Notes: generated from the letters alone by a model not told the origin. A DNA stretch of 64,000 bases from Hymenobacter tibetensis (GCF_022827545.1 NZ_CP094669.1:323001-387000); one strand, 5' to 3'; shown: positions 17,221-25,854, counted from the stretch's first letter. Numbers and translations are program-made.

Positions 17221-17505
17221 CGGATAGTAGGAATGGAGTAAGTAGTTAACGGGTATGTAGGTTGCGAAATGTAGCAACAAGATGCCACGCTACACGCCTA
17301 GAGTAGGGGCCGAACAAGCAATTTGGCAACTGAAATTTCCAGCTTCCTTCCCTGAGCATACCAGAAGGCACGAAACCCGTAGTGAAAGACAGTTGCACTG
17401 CTGCTTCTAAGGAAGCTAGCTGCGCACAGATGGATACTGTGGTGTTGGCTACACAGAACGCCAAAAGTGCCGTGTACCACTCTGGTTTGTTGCTATGCGT
17501 CGCTC
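17221..17505. other. Divergent intergenic region
   Basis: This 285-bp region lies between the SUFU gene and a small membrane-protein gene. No credible coding frame, hairpin or promoter motif was seen. Confidence 0.3.
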
Positions 17506-17946
17506 ATGAAAAAGCTGCTCAGTGGTGTTGTAGGAAGTGTTGGTGTGTTCTGGCCGGGGCTAGTACGTGCCAGTGATATAGAAGTGAAGGCTGCCTTTCT
17601 TCTGCAAGGAGGCATCGGTGGGATACTTATTGGCGCGGGCCTTTATGCTGTTTTCATGCTTCTGGCAGCGGTGTTGTTTAAGCGTAGGGTCCATGCGGGA
17701 ATAGCGTTTGCACTGGCAACGGCGTTTTTCATTTACATCGAATACAAGTCCTTTTACTTCCTGGCTATTGCAACTGGCTTCATGCGCACGCGCCAGATGC
17801 GGTACGAGTTCGGTGAGCTGACCACGGTGCTGTATTGGGTGTTGGTTGGCATTGGGGTATGGAGGGTGGCTGTTGTTGGTATTGCGCTACGCATGCGGGT
17901 AAGGCGGCACCGAAGCACTACCACAGATTGGGTCAGTGAAGGATAG
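17506..17946 (+). CDS. Small multi-pass membrane protein of unknown function
   Basis: The 146-aa protein begins with MKKLLSG and a hydrophobic segment that could be a signal peptide ending near RASD. About three further hydrophobic segments follow: GGIGGILIGAGLYAVFMLLAAVLF, AGIAFALATAFFIYIEY, and LYWVLVGIGVWRVAVVGIAL. The C-terminal tail is basic (RMRVRRHR) and predicted cytoplasmic. The ATG at 17506 is preferred over an in-frame start 39 bp upstream because it gives a normal N-terminus. No family was recognised, and no neighbour on the same strand suggests a role. Confidence 0.55.
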   Translation: MKKLLSGVVGSVGVFWPGLVRASDIEVKAAFLLQGGIGGILIGAGLYAVFMLLAAVLFKRRVHAGIAFALATAFFIYIEYKSFYFLAIATGFMRTRQMRYEFGELTTVLYWVLVGIGVWRVAVVGIALRMRVRRHRSTTTDWVSEG

Positions 17947-18237
17947 GCGACTATCGGTACTCCCATGTTTTCTGGGCAAGCAAAAGACAATACAGATACC
18001 CATGTTTCCGCTGCTTTCCACGGACACGCAATAGGCGTTTGCTATGCCATCATGCTGCGTCTGCCTACCCATGAAAAGTGCCCATACGTAGCTCAGCAGT
18101 ACAGCGCGGCAGGTAAGCCAAGCGCAAAAAACGGCAACCTTACGCGCAAGGCTTGCGAATAAATGCACCCGTGAGGCACACGTATTGGACCGTGCAGCAC
18201 GAGCAACGAACTGCATTTCATTAGCACCCGCACCACC
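17947..18237. other. Intergenic region without recognised features
   Basis: This 291-bp region lies between two small co-directional genes. No supported ORF, hairpin or promoter motif was found. Confidence 0.3.
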
Positions 18238-18603
18238 ATGAGCAAAGGCAAAAAGAAGGATTCGAAAAAAGGCAACCAGTCGAATGATCTGCTGGATGAG
18301 GCTGCTGTGTCGCTCAAGAAGTTTCGCAAAGTCACGAAGCAGCTTACCAAGCTAACGACTGGTCAGAAAGTAGTGGGCGGCCTTGCCTTATTAGCGGCGG
18401 GCCTTACGTACTTGGCCAAGCAGCAAGGCGAAACCGATGCCGCCGTAAAGACCACACCCGGCGCTGAAGCCGCCGAAGCTGCTTTGGCTACGCTTACCAA
18501 TGAGCATAGGGAAAGTGAACCTGAGCAGAAAGGCCCCGATCCTATAAGAAAGCCTGCCAAAGCCGCCTCCAGACACAAAAAGCCCAAACGCACCCTAGAG
18601 TAG
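18238..18603 (+). CDS. Small lysine-rich protein with one hydrophobic segment
   Basis: The 121-aa protein has a very basic N-terminus (KGKKKDSKKG), a helical middle (EAAVSLKKFRKVTKQLTKLT), one short hydrophobic stretch (VVGGLALLAAGLTYLA, about residues 45-60), and a charged low-complexity C-terminus. It may be a membrane-associated or nucleoid-associated small protein; no family was recognised. Coding is supported by a clear ATG, codon use like its neighbours, and the lack of a better frame. A tRNA gene follows 216 bp downstream. Confidence 0.5.
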   Translation: MSKGKKKDSKKGNQSNDLLDEAAVSLKKFRKVTKQLTKLTTGQKVVGGLALLAAGLTYLAKQQGETDAAVKTTPGAEAAEAALATLTNEHRESEPEQKGPDPIRKPAKAASRHKKPKRTLE

Positions 18604-18819
18604 TATTGATTTTGCTGCAAAATACCCTGCTGGTGCGTATGCAGCTAACGCCCTGTTAGCGAGTGCTATGCTAGTGGAAAAGGCGGTATTCAAGTGAGCA
18701 ACGAAAACAAAATCTGCTTTTCTGTGCTATGCAAGCCGCTTTTTCCTTGCAAGTCCCAAATTCACCCTTACCTTTGCAGCACTTTAAGGGAAAGCATCGG
18801 CTTTTCTGGTGAAGAAAAC

Positions 18820-18893
18820 GGTTCGGTAGTTCAGTCGGTTAGAATGCCGCCCTGTCACGGCGGAGGTCGCGGGTTCGAGTCCCGTCCGGACCG
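18820..18893 (+). tRNA. tRNA-Asp (GTC)
   Basis: A full cloverleaf is visible. The 7-bp acceptor stem includes one G:T pair, and the anticodon stem CCGCC/GGCGG has loop CTGTCAC, with anticodon GTC at 18854-18856. The T-arm is GGGTTCGAGTCCC, and the discriminator base G at 18893 is followed by no encoded CCA. Confidence 0.97.
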
Positions 18894-18920
18894 CTCTGAA
18901 GCACAGTAGATGCTTCAAAG

Positions 18921-18964
18921 CAATAAAAAAGGCCCTTAGCTTTAGCTAAGGGCCTTTTTTATTG
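18921..18964 (+). terminator. Terminator downstream of tRNA-Asp
   Basis: A perfect 21-bp inverted repeat (18921-18941 and 18944-18964) has a GGCCCTTAGC core stem and a T6 run. It can also serve as a bidirectional terminator. Confidence 0.88.
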
Positions 18965-19076
18965 TCAGTGGTTTTTCGCTTGTGTGAGACAACTGGTGCA
19001 GGTAGGTGCTAGTAGCGTGCCCACCGCAAGGCTTCAAGCCAGAGGCCTCTATGCAGACAGGTGGGGGCGAATCGGC

Positions 19077-19928
19077 TTACTTTTTCAAGACATTCTTCAG
19101 TTCTGTTAGCTTGAAGGTGCTGTCGTAGGTAACGAAATCCTGGATGATAGCGGCATGGCCCGAGCCTACGAGAACCATCACCTTATCGTCTTGCGGTTCC
19201 ACCATTTTTTGCAGCAACGAGTACATGTACAGGTTGCGCCGATACCATTCAGATACCATCCGGGGGCCGGAAAAATTACTGGCGGTGCCGGCTCTGTTGA
19301 ACTTGTCGAGGTAAATGCCTTTGTTGAAGGTCAGGTTCTCTTTGGTGTTGGCGTCGAGCAAGAGCTGCGTGAGCGTGTAGGTTTCTATTTTCTTGTTTTG
19401 ACTGGTCTCTATACTTGCTCTTGCATCATTTAGGCTCTTCAGCAACGGCTCTTGTTTGGCAACCGCAATGGCCTGCATAACACTATCAAAAGGCAGCGAA
19501 ATCTTGTTGTAGTCGAAGGCGTGAATCCGGGTAAGCTTGGCTTTCTTGCCGGCCCGAAAAGCTAGCTGCACAATCTCGTTTTTCAGATAGAAATCTCTTT
19601 TTCCGGGCGTCGGGTAGGTGGCTTGAATGTACTCTTCGTACTTGCCCCCGAGGTACTGCGTGTATAGCTCGTCTAATCCGCGCTGGTCGCTGTAGTCCCA
19701 CTCCACAAAAATTTTGTCGGGGCGAAACGCCGCTAGGTTATTGGTTATGTTTTCCAACTCTGCCTGAACCTTCGGGGTCATCACGTCGAACGTTTTCACT
19801 TTGGCTACATCGCCCCCGGGATTGTGAAAATGGAAGGTGCCTACTAGCAACAAATCAGTCGGTTTGGACTGGGCAATGCTTTGAACGACAGAACACAGGC
19901 CGAATAGGAGTAAGAACGCTTTTTTCAT
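19077..19928 (-). CDS. Secreted GumN/TraB-like (DUF5694-type) protein
   Basis: This 283-aa protein has a cleavable signal peptide (KKAFLLLFGLCSVVQSIAQS) and a mature domain starting LLLVGTFHFHNPGGD. The GTFHFHNPG and IFVEWDY motifs and the late VLVGSGHAAIIQDF resemble the TraB/GumN/Tiki superfamily, whose Gly-x-x-His motifs and acidic residues are thought to form a metal-dependent peptidase-like site. The protein is probably periplasmic. The ATG at 19928 was chosen because it yields the signal peptide; the longer in-frame version is implausible. It is divergent from the DACNV-like gene. DUF5694 is named from memory. Confidence 0.7.
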   Translation of the reverse strand: MKKAFLLLFGLCSVVQSIAQSKPTDLLLVGTFHFHNPGGDVAKVKTFDVMTPKVQAELENITNNLAAFRPDKIFVEWDYSDQRGLDELYTQYLGGKYEEYIQATYPTPGKRDFYLKNEIVQLAFRAGKKAKLTRIHAFDYNKISLPFDSVMQAIAVAKQEPLLKSLNDARASIETSQNKKIETYTLTQLLLDANTKENLTFNKGIYLDKFNRAGTASNFSGPRMVSEWYRRNLYMYSLLQKMVEPQDDKVMVLVGSGHAAIIQDFVTYDSTFKLTELKNVLKK

Positions 19929-20146
19929 TGACCTAAAGAGAGAAGTAGGAAAGAGAACATCCCAGAACCAAGCACTGCCAAGCCTGGTGCAGCAGAAAGC
20001 TACCACAATTTGCAACGCTGCAGGTTGAGTATATTCTTAGCTGCCACCGGCAGCACAGAGTGTTCCTACAGGCACACAACATGCACTTGTGGGCTGAACG
20101 GCCGTAGGAAGTAGTATCCAACCCAAAAGCTCCGTACTTGCCAGGT

Positions 20147-21277
20147 ATGCTTTCTGAACCAACGTATCTAGCGGCTCGTGTAGTCGCTCCCATGATTGAA
20201 ATGTATTTTGCTCGCCACCATGCCGCCGCGAGCCACCAAGACACTAGCGTACTGGCTTCCCCACCGCCGCCACAGTTGGTAGAGGTGATGATTGATGCCG
20301 CCTTCTGGGCAAGCTTACGCCGGGAGGAAGGGCACCCACCTAAAATCTCGCTGGCACTGCTGGAGCCGACGCAAGCCACCCAGCCGGTGGTATTCAGCAA
20401 GCGCCGCCTGATACCCTACAATCTGCTTAAGTTAGCGCCAGCGGTAGAACAGCCCGGTATTCATTTGGGTGTATGGCACGATGAAGAAGGCCTTTATGTG
20501 TGGGGCACGGCCACCGGAATTCCGCCGCTTTGCTTGGTGATAGAAGTGGTGGAGCCGGGCTTGCTGGTGGTAAAGCACCGCCGTGCCGATGGCTTCGGCA
20601 AATTTGTGAACGTGGCCATTCTGCGCGGCGACCAACTTCAACTGGTAGACGCGGAAAGTACCATCATGGACGACTGCCCGGCCCTACAGGCGTTTCTGCC
20701 GGGCCGCAGCCTCCCTACCACCGCCGGCGAAACCGACAACGTGCTGGGAGAACTGGCGGCCGTCATGCGGGCGCACGGGCGGGGTGGATTGGTACTGGTG
20801 GTTCCGCCGAATTCCAACCAGTGGCAGGAGTCCATTGTCAAACCGATTACCTACCCGGTGTTGCCCGCATACATTGGTATTGCCGAAGGCCGGCAGCAAG
20901 AGCAAGCCAAATGGCAATGGCGCGAGGAAATTCGGCAGGCCATCGGGATTGTAGGTGGTTTCACGGCCGTAGATGGCGCTACGGTTATCACTCGCGACTA
21001 CCACCTGCTGGCGTTCGGCACGAAGGTATCTCGGGCCGAGTCCAGCCAGCCCGTTGATAAGATGGTGCTGACGGAGCCGGTGGTAGATAGCGTGGCCCGG
21101 CATCTGCACCCCGCCCAAAACGGGGGCACCCGCCATTTAGCCGCCGCCCAGTTTGTATACGACCAACGCGATTCGCTAGCCCTAGTAGCGTCCCAGGATG
21201 GCTACTTCACTGTTTTTGCGTGGTCTACCAAGCTGGAAATGGTGCACGCCCACCGCATTGATGTGCTACTGCTCTAA
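20147..21277 (+). CDS. Putative sensor protein with DisA-N-like (DACNV-type) nucleotide-binding domain
   Basis: The 376-aa cytoplasmic protein has an uncharacterised N-terminal half (about 1-175). Its C-terminal half resembles the diadenylate-cyclase fold. Seen directly: FTAVDGATVITRDYHLLAFGTKV with D276-G277-A278 matching the DGA motif of DisA/CdaA cyclases, and GGTRHLAAAQFVYDQRDSLALVASQDGYFTVF with R329-H330, where active cyclases have RHR. The third motif position is Leu, so cyclase activity is doubtful. This fits the DACNV class that I recall being proposed as nucleotide-sensing in conflict systems. The ATG at 20147 was preferred over a TTG three codons upstream. No effector gene adjoins it. 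Confidence 0.7.
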   Translation: MLSEPTYLAARVVAPMIEMYFARHHAAASHQDTSVLASPPPPQLVEVMIDAAFWASLRREEGHPPKISLALLEPTQATQPVVFSKRRLIPYNLLKLAPAVEQPGIHLGVWHDEEGLYVWGTATGIPPLCLVIEVVEPGLLVVKHRRADGFGKFVNVAILRGDQLQLVDAESTIMDDCPALQAFLPGRSLPTTAGETDNVLGELAAVMRAHGRGGLVLVVPPNSNQWQESIVKPITYPVLPAYIGIAEGRQQEQAKWQWREEIRQAIGIVGGFTAVDGATVITRDYHLLAFGTKVSRAESSQPVDKMVLTEPVVDSVARHLHPAQNGGTRHLAAAQFVYDQRDSLALVASQDGYFTVFAWSTKLEMVHAHRIDVLLL

Positions 21278-21310
21278 GGCCAGAGCAGCTAGCACGCCAG
21301 CGGTAAACGC

Positions 21311-21346
21311 AAAACGGCAGCCACTCCTTGGAGTGGCTGCCGTTTT
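21311..21346. terminator. Bidirectional terminator
   Basis: A perfect 17-bp inverted repeat (21311-21327 and 21330-21346) has an A4/T5 border on both sides. It separates the convergent DACNV-like and cold-shock genes. Confidence 0.87.
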
Positions 21347-21362
21347 TCAAGTAAGGTTCACT

Positions 21363-21824
21363 CTATTCGGTGGCTTTTTTCACGCTGATGGCGCTAGGAC
21401 CTTTCTGGCCCATTTCCACCTCGAAAGTTACTTTGTCGTTCTCTTTTATCGTGATGCCACCAAGGCTGTTGGCATGCACAAAAACGCTTTCCTGCGTTTG
21501 CTGGTCTTTGATGAAGCCGTAGCCCTTCGAGTCGTTGAAGAACGTAACGGTGCCTTTCCGGATCGGGTCTTCCTGCTCCTGATCCTCCTGCTTCAGTGCC
21601 CCAATGCGGACATCTTCGACCTTGATTTCCTTTTTCTTGGTCGGATCTGGGGGAGTAGTTGAAATGTTGCCGTTTTCGTCTACATAGGCAAGCATCTCAT
21701 CGAGGTTCTGCCCTTTCTTAGCGGCAGCTTGGCGCTCTTCTTTGCGCTCCTCCTTGTCCATCTTCTTCTTTTGGCGCTTTTTCTCGTTTTCCTTTTTGCC
21801 GAAGCTTGCTTGGGATTTCCCCAT
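21363..21824 (-). CDS. Cold-shock-domain protein with a charged N-terminal extension
   Basis: The 153-aa protein has a C-terminal cold-shock domain (about residues 88-153) carrying RNP1 (SKGYGFI) and RNP2 (SVFVHA), the OB-fold motifs that bind single-stranded RNA or DNA. It is preceded by about 85 residues dominated by Lys/Glu (KKENEKKRQKKKMDKEERKEE), probably helical or disordered. CspA itself is about 70 aa, so the extension roughly doubles the protein. It probably acts as an RNA chaperone in the cytoplasm. A single-gene unit is likely, with a long AT-rich upstream region. Confidence 0.9.
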   Translation of the reverse strand: MGKSQASFGKKENEKKRQKKKMDKEERKEERQAAAKKGQNLDEMLAYVDENGNISTTPPDPTKKKEIKVEDVRIGALKQEDQEQEDPIRKGTVTFFNDSKGYGFIKDQQTQESVFVHANSLGGITIKENDKVTFEVEMGQKGPSAISVKKATE

Positions 21825-22249
21825 GTGTTGTTGGTTTTATTGGTCTGAATGCTTTCACTGATAAAGTTAAGCATTTGAAATATAGCATAGAGTATTACAA
21901 GGAAGCCGACAGTAAAGTTCAGGTGGATAACAAGGCCTGATCCAAGTGTCAAGCAACAAGCAAATATCCAACTGATTACGCTCTGCGGGCGCTTTACTAC
22001 AAGGCCTTGTTAGTAGTAAGAAAAGCAAGGCAGGGAAGAAGTGCTAGATTGCTCGTATTCGTTCAATATCTTTGTAAAGCACAGATTTTTTGCCTTATAT
22101 TTATATATACAAGGGCTTGTACCCCAGGTGGTTACCATATATTAAATAAATTTAACTTAACAATTATTATACTGGACAAAAGCTTGAAGATATTTAGTCG
22201 TTACCTTTATTAAGGAAAATAAGTGCAATTCATATTGCTAGCAAGTACC
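21825..22249. other. AT-rich divergent intergenic region
   Basis: This 425-bp region lies between the cold-shock gene and the dehydratase gene. It carries the promoters of both. It is notably AT-rich from about 22070 to 22220. No definite motif or ORF was found. Confidence 0.35.
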
Positions 22250-23635
22250 ATGGAAGAAGATCTGTATAAGAAAATATGGGAGTTGTCGCGGTATAGTGAT
22301 AAAGCTGCACCTTATAAGGAGTTGAAGCGGTTGACCAAGGAATTGATTAGGTCATACTACTTGCAAGGCCGATTATCCGAGCACCCATTTGCTTCGGCCC
22401 GGGAAAGAAGAATTAGCCTTCCATCCGAAAAAATTCATAGTGAGCTGAATGGTAGTATCTGTTTGATTACTGGAGGCTTAGGCTGTGTTGGTTCCGCCTT
22501 GATAGAAGAGCTATTGCATTTCAATGTACAGCGCATTGTTGTGCTACATAGGCTTGATCAAGCAACTGTTGCTAACGCTCCGGTACGCAGCGAAAAAATC
22601 GTTTATGTAAATTGTGATATCACAGATATAAAATCTATCAATTCCGCTTTTATTGCTCATCGGCCAGACCTTGTTTTTCACACCGCTGCGCAGCGCAATC
22701 CTGGCTACGCCGAAAAGAACATAGTACATACCGTCGATACCAATGTTCTGGGTACTTACAATGTAGTAAGGGCGTGTGAGCTTGCTAAGTCGGTTAAACA
22801 ATGCGTGTTTTCCTCTACGGGAAAAGCCAGCAGGTATTACACAGAAGAGGTATACGCCGCAACCAAAAAGCTATGCGAGTATATCTTGGCTACTTATTCC
22901 AAAGAAAGCAAGATCAAGTATTCTATGGTCAGGTTTACCCATATTCTTGACAATAGCTTGATGGATAGGGAACTACGCTATGCCAGTGACAACGATGACT
23001 ATGTAGCTGTACACTCGCCGGGCAAATTCGTAACGGCACAGAACGTAAAGGAGGCGGCTTGCCTGATGTTGAATGCGCTGATTTATTCAGAAGACAACAG
23101 GTGTAAGTTCCTTTTGGTCAGAAATTTAGAGTGGCCGGTTGAAAGCTTGCAAGTGGCTTTATATTATATCAAACAATCGGGTAGAGACATCCCAATTATA
23201 TTCCAAGGTAATCCTACGGGGTATGACGAAAGCTTTTTCCGGGGGCAGTTAGATTGGTCTGATCCTACAGAACTCAATCTCCTCATCAATGTGTACGAAA
23301 ACAGGCACAGAGAACATAATCAGGAAGGAGATATTATTATATCTCACATACACGGAAGCGAAAAAGAAAAGCTGGAGCTAGTAATTCGTCAGCTGCAAAC
23401 AGCAAAAGGAGAAGCGCAAACAAAAGAATACCTGACAGAAGGATTGAAAATACTTGTTAAGGAAGCGCTTGAAAATGAGCCCGAACAAGAGACGCTGAAT
23501 ATATTGAAGTGGGGGCTGCAATTGCCTGCCGACAGTATAGACAAAGCGGCGGCTGCCAAGCATAGTCCCATGGCTTCTTTATTATTTGAAGCGTTGGAAA
23601 ATAAATACGCTACGAGAAACCATCAATTTGTATAG
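22250..23635 (+). CDS. NAD(P)-dependent sugar-nucleotide dehydratase/epimerase-like protein with helical extensions
   Basis: The 461-aa extended-SDR protein resembles CapD/FlaA1-type UDP-sugar 4,6-dehydratases of surface-polysaccharide synthesis. The Rossmann motif CLITGGLGCVGSALIEELL lies at about residue 72-90, NCDITD at about 122, and HTAAQRNPGYAE at about 145. The catalytic YAATK (YxxxK) is preceded by the SSTGK segment. An N-terminal helical segment of about 70 aa and a C-terminal part of about 110 aa (helical, Glu/Lys-rich) are not typical of the short dehydratases. The ATG at 22250 (MEEDLYKK) fits the start of the helical segment. Base composition is lower in GC than the neighbours, hinting at transfer. 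No other glycan genes adjoin it. Confidence 0.72.
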   Translation: MEEDLYKKIWELSRYSDKAAPYKELKRLTKELIRSYYLQGRLSEHPFASARERRISLPSEKIHSELNGSICLITGGLGCVGSALIEELLHFNVQRIVVLHRLDQATVANAPVRSEKIVYVNCDITDIKSINSAFIAHRPDLVFHTAAQRNPGYAEKNIVHTVDTNVLGTYNVVRACELAKSVKQCVFSSTGKASRYYTEEVYAATKKLCEYILATYSKESKIKYSMVRFTHILDNSLMDRELRYASDNDDYVAVHSPGKFVTAQNVKEAACLMLNALIYSEDNRCKFLLVRNLEWPVESLQVALYYIKQSGRDIPIIFQGNPTGYDESFFRGQLDWSDPTELNLLINVYENRHREHNQEGDIIISHIHGSEKEKLELVIRQLQTAKGEAQTKEYLTEGLKILVKEALENEPEQETLNILKWGLQLPADSIDKAAAAKHSPMASLLFEALENKYATRNHQFV

Positions 23636-23821
23636 AAAAACAAAGCTTGTATTTTTCTGTTGCAGAAACACAACGGTAGCGTGCCATGCTACCTGTAGTA
23701 TATAGCAAGCGTAGCAGCTACTTCGCGTTTAAATTTCAAAGAGCAGCCGGCTCACGGAGCCCTTTTTCTGTGCCCGGTCTACACCATAAGTAGTTGGCTG
23801 CTTGGGAAACAACGGTAACTA

Positions 23822-24244
23822 ATGATGCGCATCCATAAGGCCTTATTAGACAAAATTCAAGCTCACGCGGCATCCTCACCTGAGGAATGCTGTGGGTTTG
23901 TATTCGGTCACGACAAAGAGGCTGGCCGTGTTGTCACGGAAACTATGGCTGTGGCAAATGCCGAGCAAAACGACAAGCGTTTGCGGTTCCGCATAGCACC
24001 TAAAGATTACCTGTTTGCCGAGCAGTTCGCCGAGCAAAAGCAGATGCAACTGCTTGGCGTGTACCATTCTCATCCCGAACATTCCGCTGTGCCCTCGAAA
24101 CACGATAGCCAAGCCGCATTTCCGTACTTCTCTTATCTGATTGTTTCGGTGCTGGGCGGAAGAGTTGACGATGTGCAATCCTGGCGTTTGAGTGATGAAG
24201 GGCACTTCGAGAACGAACCAATACACATCACCGATTCATTTTAA
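23822..24244 (+). CDS. JAMM/MPN-family metallopeptidase (M67-like)
   Basis: The 140-aa cytoplasmic zinc peptidase shows a complete JAMM motif: E22 in EECCG, then H82-S-H84-P, S92 and D95 (HSHPEHSAVPSKHD). Family members of this size act on ubiquitin-like sulfur carriers, for example by trimming the carrier C-terminus so that Gly-Gly is exposed (the QbsD-QbsE case). The next gene, only 4 bp downstream, encodes a MoaD/ThiS-like carrier whose Gly-Gly is followed by six residues, so it is the obvious substrate. The third gene is a MoeB-like activating enzyme. The three form one operon. The processing role is inferred from family knowledge and gene order. Confidence 0.9.
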   Translation: MMRIHKALLDKIQAHAASSPEECCGFVFGHDKEAGRVVTETMAVANAEQNDKRLRFRIAPKDYLFAEQFAEQKQMQLLGVYHSHPEHSAVPSKHDSQAAFPYFSYLIVSVLGGRVDDVQSWRLSDEGHFENEPIHITDSF

Positions 24245-24248
24245 AGCC

Positions 24249-24539
24249 ATGGCAACTGTAATTGTTCCAACGCCGCTACGGAAATTCACGGGCAACGCCT
24301 CGCGGGTACAAGTGTCGGCAACCACCGTGTCCGATGTTGTAAGTGAGTTGACCCTTCAGTATCCTGAGCTTAAAAGGCACCTGCGCACCCCAGACGGAAA
24401 AATCCCTTCGTTCATCAACATATTTGTGGGCGACGATGACATTCGTGCTTTGCAGCAAGAGCAGACCCCGGTGCAAGCCACCTCTGTTATTAGTATTGTG
24501 CCTGCCATAGCCGGAGGAATAGATCAACCAAAAGCATAA
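24249..24539 (+). CDS. MoaD/ThiS-family sulfur carrier with residues after Gly-Gly
   Basis: The 96-aa beta-grasp ubiquitin-like protein begins MATVIVPTPLRKFTG, followed by VSDVVSELTLQYPELKRHL and FINIFVGDDDIR. It ends ISIVPAIAGGIDQPKA. The Gly-Gly that must be adenylated and thiocarboxylated is at 89-90 and is masked by six residues. The carrier therefore should need proteolytic maturation, presumably by the JAMM peptidase encoded upstream. The start is the ATG at 24249, 4 bp after the peptidase stop; the gene is followed 4 bp later by moeB-like. It may supply sulfur for cysteine, molybdopterin or another metabolite; no target pathway gene is adjacent. Confidence 0.9.
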   Translation: MATVIVPTPLRKFTGNASRVQVSATTVSDVVSELTLQYPELKRHLRTPDGKIPSFINIFVGDDDIRALQQEQTPVQATSVISIVPAIAGGIDQPKA

Positions 24540-24543
24540 GTAT

Positions 24544-25692
24544 ATGGATCACAATGCCCTAGCATTCTCCGCGGCAGAGCTGGCTCGTTATGACCGCCAC
24601 ATTATTATTCCTGAGTTTGGGCTGGAATCGCAGAAGAAGCTGAAAGCAGCTAGAGTGCTGGTAGTGGGTTCGGGTGGTTTGGGGAGCCCTATGCTGCTGT
24701 ATCTAGCTGCTGCTGGGGTCGGTACGATTGGCATCGTGGATTTCGATGTCGTTGAGGACAGCAACTTGCATCGGCAGGTGTTGTTTGGAGTGGAGGAAAT
24801 TGGGCAGCCCAAAGCGGAAGCGGCGAAGCGTCGGCTACAGGCGTTGAATCCATACATCCAAATTGAGGTGTACAACACCCCGTTAACCTCTGCAAACGCC
24901 TTAGAGCTGATTGGAGAGTATGATGTGGTGGCCGATGGTACCGACAATTTTCCGACCCGCTACCTGGTAAACGACGCGTGCGTACTGCTTGGCAAGCCCA
25001 ACGTCTACGCGTCCATTCTGCAGTTTGAAGGCCAGGTTTCGGTGTTCAACTACCGGGATAGTGCGGGTGAGCTAGGTCCCAACTACCGTGATTTGTACGC
25101 CACTCCGCCACCTCCAGGAATGGTTCCGAGTTGTGCGGAAGGTGGCGTATTGGGCGTGTTGCCTGGTATAATTGGCAGCCTACAAGCGCTGGAAGTTATC
25201 AAGGTTGTGACGGGCGTAGGAGAAGTGCTCAGTGGGCGCTTGTTTAATTTCGATGCGCTAAGCTTTCAATCCCGCACCTTCAACATCAAGCGCAGCTCCG
25301 ATAATCCGCTCAACGGCACGAACCCAACCATCGACAAGCTGATTGATTACGAGCAGTTCTGTGGTATGCCGGTAATTGAAAAGCCAGTGCGGGAAATTAC
25401 CGTTGCCCAGCTTCATGAGTGGCAGAACGCAGGGGAAGATTTTCAATTGATTGACGTGCGCCAGCCAGATGAATATGCCAGCGCCAACATGGACGCCCTG
25501 CTGCTGCCACTAGATACACTACAAGACAATACCGATAAGATTGACCGCCACCGAAAAGTAGTAGTACACTGCAAAACGGGCGGCCGTAGCACAAAAGCCA
25601 TCCGCCAGTTGGAAGAGCACTTCGGGTTCGATAACCTGTATAATCTGAAGGGCGGAATAATGGCGTACCTGCAAGAGGTGAAAACAGGTTGA
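24544..25692 (+). CDS. moeB: MoeB/ThiF-like adenylyltransferase fused to rhodanese, lacking zinc cysteines
   Basis: This 382-aa protein activates the C-terminus of a sulfur carrier with ATP and transfers sulfur to it. The E1-like domain (1-275) has the nucleotide motif GSGGLGS (42-48), the Arg/Gln-rich NLHRQVLF, ADGTDNFPTRY and C197 in SCAEGG. The rhodanese domain (285-382) has the active-site loop C343-KTGGRS. Unusually, both CxxC pairs that bind structural zinc in MoeB/MOCS3 are replaced: the first by N180-x2-D183 (GPNYRDL) and the second by N254-x2-N257 (NPLNG). The rest of the fold is intact. It forms an operon with the JAMM peptidase and carrier. The symbol denotes family, not a proven molybdopterin role. 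Confidence 0.9.
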   Translation: MDHNALAFSAAELARYDRHIIIPEFGLESQKKLKAARVLVVGSGGLGSPMLLYLAAAGVGTIGIVDFDVVEDSNLHRQVLFGVEEIGQPKAEAAKRRLQALNPYIQIEVYNTPLTSANALELIGEYDVVADGTDNFPTRYLVNDACVLLGKPNVYASILQFEGQVSVFNYRDSAGELGPNYRDLYATPPPPGMVPSCAEGGVLGVLPGIIGSLQALEVIKVVTGVGEVLSGRLFNFDALSFQSRTFNIKRSSDNPLNGTNPTIDKLIDYEQFCGMPVIEKPVREITVAQLHEWQNAGEDFQLIDVRQPDEYASANMDALLLPLDTLQDNTDKIDRHRKVVVHCKTGGRSTKAIRQLEEHFGFDNLYNLKGGIMAYLQEVKTG

Positions 25693-25854
25693 ACGTACGG
25701 GAGCCCAACAGGAGGCCACACAACCACACCACACCGATACCAGATCAAGTGCAATGGGCTAGTTGGTCAGGTCAGTCCTGCATGGTTTTCCGTTGGTGAT
25801 TTTGTGCAATTAGCGCTATGTTAAGGGTGTAGCTGAACCCCTTTCGCCTATTGT

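Noticed and set aside
18820..18893. tRNA-Asp considered as an integration site for the accessory genes at 14-18 kb
   Set aside because: No integrase gene and no duplicated tRNA 3' end were seen; the AT-rich locus ends nearly 3 kb away.
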